DNA of 64,000 nt, from the NCBI GenBank assembly GCA_028551475.1, contig CM052360.1, positions 13,256,501 to 13,320,500 of the forward strand. The letters are read 5' to 3'. Under the pieces are notes generated by a model. It did no database searches. It worked only from the letters and a program-made list of their open reading frames with translations, and was not told the origin of the DNA. Both the position numbers and the translations under genes were made by a program. How positions within the stretch are numbered: the stretch's first letter is position 1; each line of letters opens with the position of its first letter. Source of the stretch: Casuarina equisetifolia. Taxonomy: Eukaryota; Streptophyta; Magnoliopsida; Fagales; Casuarinaceae. Shown here piece after piece: positions 24,201 to 37,200 of the stretch.

Positions 24201-26760
24201 TGTCAAGAGGCAAATTTAATGCAACACCTATGCTTCTCTTTCTTTATCCGAATACATAATTCTTGACATCAGAAAAGGCTAATCCAGATAAGCATGACTA
24301 TAGTAGGCAAATACACTTAATGACAAAATCCATTTTTGAATTTTACAACACAAGAAGAAAATAATTGAAGGAGAAAACTATTTACGTTCCAAATTTCAAT
24401 GACACATATTGGAAGTTGACTTTACTTCTTTCTATGACTATGCATAAAGTTTAAAACATAGATATGTACAGCAGCAGAGTCAAGATGTTCTCACGTTTGA
24501 TCTTTCCAGATCTGGTCCTGCTTCAGTACAGGCAAAATAAGGGTCGCATTCATTATCTTTGCCACTGCAACTGCATTGCATATCTGCATGCGTGATCTTT
24601 AATTAGAATCTTGCACTAATCACAACAAAACTTAATAAGCGGAATTTACAACAATCTGAATCAGATTAGAATTTTCCCGCAAAGAAGTCATACAGCAATT
24701 CTCTGTTGATTTAGACCACCCTCCGCATGGATGAATATATAGCCATTTGTCTCATTTTCAGAAGGAACATCTGCAAAGAGCCAAGCGAGTTGCTAGAATA
24801 AAAAGGAACACAAAAGAACAGAAAAAGAGAAACTAAATTTGGAATTTGAAATCAAGAATTTCAAAATAACTATCCGAGAAAAAGGTGTGGAGAATGTAGC
24901 AGCTTTTAGATTTTTTCTTACATAAACAAGACAAACTCAAATCTACTTTAATGCTATTCAACACACTTTTTATCCCATGCCCAATTATAATGTTTTAGGG
25001 CAGATGTACAGGAAATGCATCCTCATGATAGATTTTCAGTCTGTAAAGGAAAAGCAGAAATTTCTTAAAGGAATCATGTAGAACCCCACAGAACTTGTAC
25101 AGGAAAACGAAGAAAAACTCAAGTCACTCCAAAAAATGTGTTATGGAAGCTTGTGATTCCCAGTAATTTTGACGGATGCCACACAAAGCATACTGCAATT
25201 ACTAGCTAGAAGTAGATTCGAATTAGAGAAGAAAATACCAAAGGACTCTAGATCTCACATTAGATCCAAAAATGACAAATTAGAAGTAATTTGATAAGTG
25301 GAACTAGCCTTACTTCTCAGTTCTACTAAGGTTTTATCTAACATTGTTATGAGTTAGAGAAGCAGATCCCTAACAAATTAATGAACAGGACAGAATGTTA
25401 CCTGACATTCCACCATCACGGCGTTCAGCACAAGGTTTCCAGGATGTAGTGGCAGAGTAAGGATTCTCCCAGAGTGAAGGAGCTTCCTTGACCTAAAAAA
25501 AGCATCAGATAAGCGATTGTCACAAATCAAGAAGCGTATTGTGAGCTTAAGGAAATAAATGACCAAGAGAAGGTCATTTAAGAGCTTACATATGGGCAGT
25601 GAAGAACGATCCCATCTTTTTTACACAAGTAAGGGGCATTCTACAACACGTTGAAAGCAAAGTCAGCTACGCAGATCATGATGGCAAGAACCATATTGCG
25701 GAATGCCAAACTTAATTATTATCTATCCATACTTCTCAGAACTAGGAGTACGATGGCAAGAACCATATTCAAGAATCCCAAACTAAATTATTATCTATCC
25801 ATACTTCTTCAGAACAAGGAGCACTTGCCACCTCTTCATTCATATAAATGCACATTCATTGTATTTGAAAGAAAGTTGAGGCTAACGAATTGCTAGCATG
25901 GGAAAGGGACTAAAGAATGACCATTAATGAAACTCTGTCGGACCACATACGACAGTACATCTCACTTGAATATACACACAAATGTAACTTTCACGTTTAG
26001 GAACAAATCCAGTTCGGAAGAGAGACACTACCGAACTTACCAATTCAAAACTTCAACGGCCAAAGCAGATCTAATGCATGCAGAAATCGTTAAGGAAGGA
26101 TAAGTCCCCATAAATGATTACAAAGCGGGAATGCAGATAAGTATCCAAGCCTCCTAATCAAACATCTATTGTCAAAACTCAACAACGCTCTGACTGTTTT
26201 CTGAGAACGCATTTGAAGGCGCTTAAATATCAATAATGCAAAATATGAGAAAATAAACAATTACAAAACACACAAGAATGCCTAACTCGGTAATTTTTCC
26301 TCACAGGAGACGGACTCTTTCAATTTCATCCGAAATCCATTTCTTCTTTGTTTCCGACATTTTCTGACCAACCAAACGCAAGAAATAAGCAGAAAAGCCT
26401 AGACTGCACGGCACTACAAATCGAATCACAGAAATGAAAACTATCAGGGAATAACAGTACTAACCAACCGGTTTAGAACCGAGAAAACTGAAATCAATCC
26501 GGCAAGAACAAGAACAGATACGAAGAACACCCAGATCTTGGAGCTATATGGAGAAACCCTAGCGTCTTCGCTGAAGAAGGGGCATAGGGACTGGAAATTG
26601 TACCACAATGACGGTCACGATCCTTGGAGGCGGGGCGATCGTGATCGTCGTCGTCGTCTGGCTTGTTCTCCGGAAACAAAGGGGACGAGACATCGTCGCG
26701 CTTCATGGGAGACGAGGTGGCTCGGCTCCCGATCGAGGTCGAGTGCCTGAGCTCGACCAT
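21292..26760 (-). CDS. Plant GDP-fucose protein O-fucosyltransferase family member, exon 1 frameshifted
   Basis: This Golgi type II membrane protein of the plant O-fucosyltransferase (DUF246) family resembles At3g26370. Exons in transcript order: 26760-26465, 25640-25590, 25492-25402, 24770-24694, 24583-24495, 23384-23265, 22824-22708, 22607-22464, 22393-22270, 22185-21994, 21651-21292. Exons 2-11 keep phase and encode the whole catalytic domain, including HAEGGLNQQRIAICNAVAVA, HLRFE (about 332-336), YVASGQVYGG and SDVFVMTHGGNFA. Exon 1 encodes the cytosolic tail MVELRHSTSIGSRA and a membrane span (KIWVFFVSVLVLAGLISVFS), but these are in different frames: the exon is 296 nt where 297 is needed, with the shift near 26609-26620. 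With the base supplied the protein is 553 aa. It is either a sequence error or a disabled allele. The acceptor sugar or protein is unknown. Confidence 0.88.
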
Positions 26761-27786
26761 GGCTCTTTTCGGACTGAAAGCCAGCTGTGTATTTTGACTC
26801 TTCTTCCCCCTATTTTCTTTTTTTTTCCTTGCCTTGCCTTGCCTTGGTCTGTACTATTAGTTACTACTCTGTGTGTGTGAAGGTTCTTTTCCCTAGTGCG
26901 TCCCATGTGAGCTCGTATCGAGAGGAGCTCTGCACCTTATAAATGCTAGTTATGCAATTGAGAGGATGAGCTCGAGGGCAACTGGTCATTCACCAGCATT
27001 CTTCATAACATCGTCACTTAAATGTGAGTGAATGTAAATAATATTGTCACAATAAGTTGAACCTTGCAATTGTGCATGTCGAGTCTTATAAAAGAAATAA
27101 TTTTAAAATAAAATTTATAAAAGTATGAGTTACTCTACTTAATATTTATAAATCTAATTCATTCTTTATAAAATCTAATATAAAATTATAGTCCAAATAC
27201 TGCATTAACACTTATGAATATAGGTAAGCCCAAAAGTCATGTAAAATATTATACTTGTGAAAATAATTTGAGTTAAATTATTATGGTAATAAACTTATCA
27301 AAATAAATTATGTATAATTATCTCATATTGTTAAAGAATTGATTATAAATTTAAATTCAATATTTTGCCATTTCATTGTTGACAAAAATCCTATGATAAA
27401 TTTTTTCTCAAACTTAAGATAAAAAGACATGATAAGTCTTACATGAAAAAAAATAAAAATTGAATGCATTAAAATTTTAGGTCCAGAGAAATTCCCTCAG
27501 CCAAATTTGCTTTCACATCTTCTTCTAGTCATGAAGATTTTTTCTACTTGATGTTTGCCGAAATAATGTTTGTACAAATGATCATTCGGGATACATCCCC
27601 ATGTTTTCATTTTTCACATTATTGCCCGTGTTGGTGGCAAAATGACTTTCTTTTGTGCACTGCCGGGGGAAAATATTTTCAGAAACATCAATTCTTATTA
27701 ATAAGTTGCGATTAATGCCGAAATCATTCGCCATCGTCCCCAGACCAATTTCCCATCTCTTGCAGTAGGAAGAGAAAACCCTAACA
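26761..27786. promoter_or_regulatory. Divergent intergenic region between O-fucosyltransferase (-) and bS21 (+)
   Basis: About 1 kb separates two divergently oriented genes, so it must contain both promoters. The half nearest 26760 is pyrimidine-rich (TTTTTTTTCCTTGCCTTGCC). The middle (27040-27480) is very AT-rich. The part nearest the ribosomal gene carries a telo-box at 27776. No further gene was seen. Confidence 0.6.
27776..27785 (+). promoter_or_regulatory. Telo-box next to the bS21 start
   Basis: AAACCCTAAC ends 1 bp before the ATG at 27787. Telo-boxes (AAACCCTAA) are a known element near the transcription start of plant translation-machinery genes, which fits the ribosomal product. It sits in the 5' leader here, so its role is inferred. 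Confidence 0.6.
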
Positions 27787-28113
27787 ATGAACATAGCGAG
27801 AAGGCACGCGTCAAGCCTCTTCGGGAGGCCGAGCCAGACAATCGAGTGGCGGAATACAGTGCAGCAGCGGCAGTTACAACAGTGGAGGGGGATACGGGTG
27901 AAGGTCCGGTTCGGGAATCTGGATCAGGCGTTGACGCTGATGCAGAGGAAGATGCAGTCCAGCGGGATCGAGCGGCTGATAAAGCGTGAGCAGACTCACC
28001 ACATCAAGAACTCCGAGAAGCGTGTATTGGCTCGCAAGCTCCTCCAGCGCAAGATCCAGTCTCAGGACCTAGCTCGCAAGCTCAAGGCCATTCTCCTTAA
28101 GAAAGTCAGGTAA
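27787..28113 (+). CDS. bS21-family ribosomal protein, probably mitochondrial
   Basis: The frame encodes a small-subunit ribosomal protein of the bacterial S21 type, 108 aa. The N-terminus (MNIARRHASSLFGRPSQ) is basic and serine/arginine-rich, like a mitochondrial presequence. The S21 core follows from about residue 37: VKVRFGNLDQALTLMQRKM, a Lys/Arg-rich helix KREQTHHIKNSEKRVLARKL and a basic tail. Arabidopsis has a similar gene at At3g26360. The ATG is directly after a telo-box and is the first in the leader. The final codons are AAAGTCAGG TAA; CAG|GTAATT could also be a splice donor (possible acceptor near 29190), which would change only the last residues. It diverges from the O-fucosyltransferase gene. 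Organelle targeting is inferred. Confidence 0.85.
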   Translation: MNIARRHASSLFGRPSQTIEWRNTVQQRQLQQWRGIRVKVRFGNLDQALTLMQRKMQSSGIERLIKREQTHHIKNSEKRVLARKLLQRKIQSQDLARKLKAILLKKVR

Positions 28114-30811
28114 TTAGGGAGACACATCTGCTGAATTATTTCATTTTATTTTGTGTTTTTTAATTCAAAGCCCCTGAAAATTGTAGTTTTGATGAATTTT
28201 AACATTATTTTCGAGGTTTACGTAAATTTTAACTTGATTTTGGTGATGGGAAGAATCGGATACTTGTGCAAAACTAATAAACTATGAAACCCATTAGAGC
28301 ATAGACACGGACGAGGTTCATTGAACCTGCAATAACTAGAATTTCTATCTTGTGCAACTCGGACTAAGCCTATTGAGTGTGAGAGCTTGTTGATGCTAGG
28401 CTGCAAATCAAGAGTAGTTACGTAGTGCAGTCACCTCTGAATGAATACGATGTCTAGTGGGTCTTACGGGGAAATCATGCAATAGCATTTGGCTTGAAAC
28501 ATATTGTTTAAGATGTATTTATTAGATCTGTCTGGGAAAGAGATCTGTTCTAGCTTCTTCTTGGGCTTCATTTGATAAAAGTATAAAAGTATAAAAGTAT
28601 GATTCGTTCTGGTAGTTTAGAGTTCTGAAAGTTGCTGCTTTATCCAGGTTTGTGATGCCCAGAATTTGTGCTAACTGGGCTTCTTCCAATCGTAGCTTGT
28701 GTGGGATATAACTGTAATCGTGTCCTAAAACCTGGTTTGGGTCTCATGTATATGAATAAGTAGTTTTAATTGCTTGATTCTATATCGTATTAACATTCCA
28801 GTCATGCTCTTTGTTGTTGGAGGGGTCATGAGGTTGCATTTTTTATCATCTTCCTCGAGTGGAGGTAAAAAGTGATTGTGACATAGGTTGGGTAGGAACA
28901 TAGTGATTCGAGAGTAGTTAAAGGTTCTCGAGTTTGGTTGCCTCCTGAATCTAGGAATTTGTATTGCAATTCCTGCCAGCAGGAGTTATCTGTCTGGAAT
29001 TGCATGGTGGGACTATCATATATATATATATTTGTCCTTCATCTTCTTAGCTTTGGTTTCTCTTTTCTTTCTCTGTCTCGAGAGGCATTCTCCTCTATTT
29101 CTCCTCTATTGTCTAATTGTATTTTCACATCTAAATAATTGTACACATCAGCAATTTCGGCTCATATATATGCTCAATGGAATTTTGCAGGGGTCTATGA
29201 AACGGCTTTGGAGTTAGGAGTAGTTTCATGTTGAGTGAAAGAACGCCATAACTATGCAGTTTAACTTGCAGGCGTTTTCTTTTTCTTTTTCCATTCTTGA
29301 ATTCCGGGGTATGCAGCACTCTCAATACAAGCAAATATGATCGGCATTCTTTTTGGTTTTTATACATTCATCTCATTCTGAGATTGATATTCGATGCTTA
29401 TTGAAGTTTTCGTTAAACGGTGTATAATCTTATGGCAGTGTGCTCAAATTCTGAAACATGACCACTGAAACGAAGTAGAAATCAACATCAAAAGACATTT
29501 TTGATGGTTAATTTTCAAGCTTGACATGAATGGTACCGGGTTCATGCAGTTTTGCCATGAGATGGTAATGGCTTAAGTGGCATTGACCATCAACATTCCC
29601 GATTAGGTGTTTTACGGGATGAACCTCTCTTTCTTTCATTTTAAACGAAGAGAAGGTTGGGGGAGGAGAGGTGTTAATTTTTTGTTTACTTTGTTCAGTG
29701 GCAGAATCAATTTGTCTTTCCAACTTAATCGACGCCAGCGGCATATGGGACTGTATTGACAATCATGGAAATGCCGGACGGGTTTTTTATGACATCGACC
29801 AGCACGGTATATCTGCGTTTATCTCTCATATTCTGAGAGTAAATACGCGGATTGGACGGGATTAACTGTGCAGCACATAGTGAAAACGTTGATTGATAAG
29901 ATAGTGGCGGCACTCTTAAGTTCAGGTCCTGCCCCGACTGCCGTCTACTTTCTCACTGGTATAGAGGTCAATCTTGTTAGGATAAACTGGATCAATCTGG
30001 GAGCTAAAGATGGATTTCGGGAGTCAGTTCTTCGTGGCAGAAATAGTGATGATGGACAAGCAAAATCCCCTTTGGGAGACATCATCTTGCAAAGCTCAGC
30101 AGTATTCCATGTCAATTAGCTTAATAATGATTCATTACTCTAAATAATTTATTTGTTATTTTGAAAACAAGGATACCATATTGACAAATTTTGTTAAGAA
30201 TAATAAGATTGTGTAATAATAGGTTCACAACTTCAAATTGAATTCATGCATAAAAAGCAAATAAATAGAAATGACAATATATATATATATATACTTAATT
30301 TTATGATAATCTATAATTACTTAAACTAAACTGATCAATAATTTGTTAATATGACTTGTGGTGAGCCGAGTCAGTTGAAAATATATATTCTAAATCTGAT
30401 GCCCATAATTTGCTAATTTATCCACACTTTAATTTTATTCCTTACATATATGTTTAATGATGGGGACAGAAGACTTACATATTTACCTACAAATATCTCC
30501 AGCTGCCATGAAGATTTTGGTCGGTACAACATTCATCATACCATATAATAGAATTTGACTACGAAATTGTCTTACTAATACCTCGCAAGCCGAAATGAGG
30601 CCAAAACCCAGATTTTGGGTTTTGGGAACATGGACCCGAAAGGTCCAGGAGATAAGTTGACGACCGCAAACGCTAAAAGAAAGAAAGGAAGGCGAGTTCA
30701 GCGCTGAAGCGAGACTGAGGGTTTAAGAAAAATAAAGGCGCCTGAAGCAGGCATTGCTGCAGAATCAGCTGCTTCTTGTCTCTGTTGCCGTTGGTCTCCT
30801 AGAGAGCTTTG
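28114..30811. other. Intergenic region between bS21 and coilin
   Basis: No confident gene is seen. The first part is the 3' region of the bS21 gene. A threefold 10-bp repeat (AAAAGTATAA-like, 28577-28604) and short TA repeats (29017-29032, 30278-30293) are present. Two short adjoining plus frames (29671-29865 and 29868-30119) look somewhat protein-like but match nothing I recognise. The end of the region is the coilin promoter and 5' leader. Confidence 0.5.
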
Positions 30812-33800
30812 ATGGAGCGCGTGAGGGTTCGCTTGAAGTTCAAGTGCCCAGGTGTTCTGACCAACTCACGGTTGACGGATGGACTGAGACGAAGTTGGCT
30901 TCTTCTCAAACCGGAAATCGAGTCCATCTCCGACCTCGCTTCCTATATCCTTCACACGTTCGACCTCCACGAGAGTTGCCCTAATGGCCTCATACTCTCC
31001 GTACCACTCTCTCTCTGGCTCAATAATCCCTAATTTCCCGCTTAAGTCAACTACATATCGTGATTTTGAAAATGAAACTTCGAAATGAAGGAACATAAAA
31101 AATTTGAAGGTCGTCATTTCTAGTGTAATTGTAGTAAATAAGATTTTTTTTGTTCATTTCCAATAGGGAATTGAACTGCACACCACGAATGAGTCTTGTT
31201 CTTGGTCTTCGTTCTTTAAGTCGAAAATTAATTTTGTCCCTTCCCAACTAAGTTGGCTATGCATCTGATAAATAAATTATATGTTATTTTTTTTGTGCTT
31301 TAGTTTCTTCGTTCATACTATTTCCGTTCTCTGGTAGTTTTGCAGCTTACACTAGCGATGATTTTGCTTGCAGATGGATGGCTTTGTATTTCCGCCTTTT
31401 GAGTCGACGTGTATTTTGAAGGACAAAGATATCATTTGGTAAGTCTAATGAGCTGATTTTTTTTTTTCTTTTCTCCTGGTGTATTTTCACTGGTCTATAT
31501 TTAAAGAGGTGTTGTTGTGTTATGTATTCTGCTATTTTTTTATTTTTTTTATTTTCCCTCTTGAATAGTGTTAAGAGGAAAGGAGGCGTAGTTGTTGATA
31601 CTATGAAGGCGAGTGAAGGGTACCTTGGGGTAAAAGAGAATGTGGGGAAGCAACCTGTGCTTGAAGGTGTGAAACTTTTGGCAAATGAGGTGTTTGAAAA
31701 AGAACCTGGTGAATATCCCGTTGATGTACAGGTATGCAAAGTTTCCAGGAAAAGAAAGGCATCAGAGAAGCTTCTGAGCTCAAGGTACGTTTGGCCTCAC
31801 ATTCATGACTTAAATGATATGTTGCAAGGTACATTTGGCCTCCCTTTCATGATTTAAATGCTATGTTGCTGCCCTCCTGTAGTTTAAAATTATATTCGTT
31901 GTTTGAAGCTTGTTTTGAAGCAATTTTTCAATATCTCAGTGGATGAGCTGATCGCTCAACTCAACTAATTCTTGATTAAATAGGGTTGTATGCAGTGTAT
32001 CAGGCATAAAAAGGTGAACTTAAATCCTAATTTGGTACTGCTTTAGGATATATGCTTTTAACCCAATTCAATGTGATGCCCCCTTAAATATATTGTCCAT
32101 TAGATGATACTTTCAACTTACGTGCAACGACTACAGCCAAGAGGTCTTAATCTAATTGTATTATGACGTGGATAGGATTCAGATTTGGATACATTAGGCA
32201 TATTCAATAATCCAGTGGGTTACAGGCTTGAAAAATCAACTATAAAAAGCTTTGGGGGTATGGTTTTAATTTTACTTTTTTGTGGGTTCTGTTGGAGGCA
32301 GGTTAAATATAAGTTATTAATATACTACGTTGCATCTGCTTGTTTAATAGAAATATTTTTCCCTTTCCTGTTTCACAAGGTTATTTCTAATGCTGGTTTG
32401 AACAAAAAAGTTTATTTTCTTAAGATTAGTTTTGAAATGTAACAGTGTACCCTTGTTTGCTTCCTAAATACGTCATGACTACATTATTTTACTAAAAGAT
32501 TGCACCCACTGTTTTTTTTTCTTGCTCATTTATGCCTGCATGTGGTTGTTTGGGCGACCCTAGAGGTAAGATTCAGGTTGGTAACTCAATTTTCAATTTC
32601 ATATAACAGGAGGAAAGAAAATAAGGTTGCTGCTGCTCACAGATGTCCTGATGTCACTGAAGCTGATCAGAACAATGTATGTGCCAAGGAGAATGGAGAC
32701 CTTCATCATGATGGAGTTCTCCCAACAAAGAGTGTCAAGAAGGACAAGTCATCCAAAATACCAAGTGAGAGGGATGAATCAAGTGCCTTGGAAAGTGATG
32801 AAATAAGTAATGACAATGCTAACTCTGTGTCCCAAGTGAAGAGGTATATGTCTGTATAATAACAAAGCCTAGGATTTTATTCCTTCATAATATTAATCAG
32901 AATTTGATTATTGGTTGTTAGTTTATCTGGAATAAAGTTTCTATCTTGTGGTTGGAGGATTTATGTTCCCATCACTTATTTAGATAAATATGTAGATGCA
33001 AAGAGGGGGAAACTTGGTCCTGGTGCATTGTGAAGACATCTTTGTACATGCACGTGTGCCTGGAGTCCTATAGCTTATATTTTCTGTAGTTATTCTTTAT
33101 TTGCTTCCCTTTATTTTATTGTCTGTAGTTATTCTTTATTTGCTTCCCTTTATTTTATTGCTCTATAACTTTTGGTTTGTAGGTTTTGCCCGCTTCCAGA
33201 AAATGGCAAAGAAAGTGAGGATGTGTCTGATAAGTCTGGTGGAACAAAGAAGGTTGAAGATTAATACCATTGTTTGGTTTGGATCTACTGTATATATCTA
33301 GACACGTGTAATATATTCAATAGATGATGTCAAAATTTGCGTCAGTAACTATTATCATTTTAGTTTATTACTAGTTCCATGTAAAAAGCATGCATTTGCT
33401 AGAGTTATGTATGAGGCGAATGTTGTGGCAACAAAGGAAGGATAGGTAGGTAATGGTACCAATACCCAGTTACCTATAAGCATATAAATAATACTAATTA
33501 ATAGGGCTGTATAGATTTGGTATCTAAAGCCGTAAAGAAACCTCCCCCTAAATACAACCCAAAAGAACAGGAACAAAGAAGAAAAAAAGTACTCATTTAT
33601 GTTCTCTCTCGTTTCCAAACATGTTGACCTGAGTAGATTTCCCAAAACTGTCCCATCTGGATCATGCCAGGTCCGAAAACATTGGGGACTGTTAACTTTC
33701 CATCCCTAATTGTAAACTACATGTTGTTACAGTTTAGTTCAAAGGAATTATAGTTATGCATTTTGTTTTTTCCTGCTAGGAATGGATTAATGATTTGTTT

Positions 33801-34212
33801 GATAGCATTGGAGAGTTTTTGCCTTGCTAAGTATAATGCCTATCAAGCACTAATGATCCCATGCTTCCTTTTGTTGGCATTTTCTTTATGGATATGGTTT
33901 GTGCTGCAATATTTTTCATACTTTTAGATATGAAATGCATGCTAGATGGCTTGATTACCAAATCTGTTATTATACAAAGTTGAGAGCGTCAAGCATCAAA
34001 AATTGTGTATGGACATAAAAAAGCGAAATGTGAAAGTAGTGGTATCATATTAAATGCCTATTTTAGTCATCAAAATCAATGTCCTAGTTTTTGGTTAGGG
34101 CTTATGCAAGCATGGGCAATGAGCTCTGATTTGGCGGCTAAGCCAATGCCAGGAACCATACCATGTGAGATAGCTAGTCTCTGATTCACAGGAGCTTTAA
34201 TTATTATTATTA

Positions 34213-34274
<62 letters not shown>

Positions 34275-37200
34275 TTAATGTCTTCTATCAGTGTGATATT
34301 AAATCAGTTAACTCTTAATGCTTTATTATATCTTTTAGATAAACTCTAAGCTATCACTTGTGAAATCCTTTCCTTTATTTTCAATAGTTTCCTAGTAGAA
34401 GTGCCCGACGTAAAAAGGCAAAAAGGCAATGGTTAAGGGAACAAATCAAAGCTGAAAAGAAAGAGGTACATGGGGTTTAGAACTTTAAGGGAGTTGGTTT
34501 CTGACTTTAATATCCTTATTTTGTAATGTTCTGTACGTTATATACAACTGTGCAGCCAGATCAGGGGCATACACACAAAAGAGATGATGAGCAATCACCT
34601 GTCAAAGGTATCCAGAAGGTTTTTGAAGAACATCAACAACAAGATGAAAGTAGTGACGAAGAAGATGACTTCGTACCTGTAGTAATTAAGCCAGGGCATA
34701 TTCGCTTTGAGCACCTTGGTAAAGGTCTGTTGTGTCTTTGTTAGTTGGGCTGATGAGATGGGATAGCTCTAATTTTTTCTCTGGTTTCATTTTGAAGTGA
34801 ATTTACACGTCATATTTTACTGCAAATCTTACACATTCTGCATTAATGCAAAGTATCTGATGTAATCTTCATTTCAGTGGATGCAGATCAGCCCATCCAG
34901 AGAGATCAACCTCCCGTGGTATCCTACACTTCTATTTCCAATCTTCTAATGCTTGTCATATCTATTGCTTCACTCCCTTTTGATATGCTTACTTGTCCAG
35001 GCAATATTTGCTATCACATACATAGCTTTACATTTGATTTCTAATTTATATACTCTGTTCACATGTGGTATTTTCTTATTTATTTTCTCTTGAAATATCC
35101 TGAATATTGGGATGACAGTGTGCCTTAATGTAAGGGACAAACTCAACTCTGAAGATGCCTCTGTTTGGGATGATAAGGATCACAATATGAATATTGAGGC
35201 ATGAGTATTTCCACATACTCGTTCACCTGTAAATTAGGACCCTCAAGGGCCCTCTAATTTTTTATTTTTTATTTTTTATTTTTAAGATCCCTGTGCATCA
35301 ATTATTTTCTTGACATTGGCACTTGTGACATTTACAAGATTTCAGAAATTCATAAAATCCTGATAGTTCTAAAATGTACTTTGTTACCTTTTAAAGTGGG
35401 TAACGAGGTGATGTTATTCACAAAAAGAGCCGATGACATGAATAGGGTTATTTATGCTTCCACTTTGTTGTAAGACATACGGCATTTTCAAATATTATTT
35501 TGCAATCTTGATTGTATGTTGGCTTATAAAGGAACATGGTAAGTGACAGTCTCTCTTCTTTAACTAAGGACTTTTTGTGTTGTAAATTCATTAATTGTTC
35601 TCATGGTGTTTCTGATTCCTATATTGTGATGATACTCATTGGTCTTTGACTTCATTAATGCCATCATATCATCTTCCTTTATCCTTCAGGAGAACTTTCA
35701 GTGGAATGAAATAACCAGCAAAAAGAAGGGTCAAAAATGGGGTACTGAGAAGGTTGCTTCTTACAAAAGGAATGGAAGGATGGCTTTAAATCAAGAGAGT
35801 TCTGAAACGGTGGCTGCTGAAAAAGAGATAATGGCAAACAATCCCATTGACTTTGATAAGCTTACATCCTATACTAACTCTCCTAAGGTTCATTTCTTCC
35901 ACACCACAATTGTCTTGGTTTGCATGAATCTCTTTGTTCCCATCTACCCATTGGAAAGGGTAATGTTATGGCAGCATGATTTGTTTTATCAGCTGCCACA
36001 GCTTCGAACTTCCTATTGGCTTTCTTGCTGTGGAAATTGTTACTTGGTTAAACATTGTGTTTCTTATTTTGCTTGGAGCGATTAAGAAATTAGTGTGCTC
36101 TTAATTTGGTGCAGGAAGGTGACGTTGTAGCATATCGTTTGATTGAGTTATCATCATCATGGACCCCCCAGCTTTCTGCCTTCCGAGTATGATTCTTTCT
36201 GCTATTGAATAATTGTGGAAGTTACTGTTGACATGGAATATATGATCTGCCTTATTTTTGGCTTATAGGTTGGAAAAATATCACACTATGACCTTGAATC
36301 CAATAGGATCATACTGGTAACTCTTCCAGAGTATCCAATTGATTCTGAGAAGATAGATGAGGAGCAGTCTGCAGCACAGCGTGATACATCCCTTAATGGG
36401 GAAGATGAGTCTTTAGAGGTACCCAGGCCTTTCACTCTTATGCTATTTTATTTCCTTCACATTGTGCTCAGCTGGTGAAGTATGTTCCCAGGATCTTTAG
36501 TCAGTCGTTCTGTACTTTTGACTTGCAACCAGAGGGCCTGTCTAAATCCTCCAAGTGCCATTGCTTGATGATGTCAGCATATATATTGTGGATCCTTAGT
36601 CAGTCATAAAATTGGTCCTGGTTGATCTTTTCTGGTTGGTCCGATCTGCTACTACTGCTATTCAACATTGGTTAATCCATTCTTAAATGAATGTTTGAGG
36701 GGCAAAATCCTGTTCCTCCCACATTATTTGCGGTTGAATTGCTTGGCTGATTGAATATTTGGCCTAGTTTTATCATTCTTTGTGACCATTGAAAGATCTC
36801 GATGAGTAAAATGTTGAGGTTATTGCATAAGGCTTTTTTAGCTTGTTCAATCTTGGTATTTGTGGTCCTTGGTTTGGTAATGCAACTGATCATTTCAATG
36901 AACCTGCAAAAGCTGACGGTTGAAGTTCTTCTACAGATTGATTATTCATCACTTGCTGATGTCCGGATTATCAAGCATGGTAACTTGGATTCTGCGAAAG
37001 CAATCACGGCTGAGGTTAATGAAGCTTACGTGGATGATGGAACGACCGGAGTCAGCAATAACAATGAAGAGACCCCTGCCACTACACGAAGTATGTATAA
37101 TTATGTGTTTTCATGCTTGGAGAACTGTGCTTACAGGATGAACTCCAATTTTTTGTTGTATACTTGCAGAAAATGGAGAAGTAAATGCCTGGGATGAAAT

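Noticed and set aside
35130-35205. Possible additional coilin exon in intron 8
   Set aside because: Exons 8 and 9 join in phase to a sequence matching the family, and the candidate piece has no coilin similarity.
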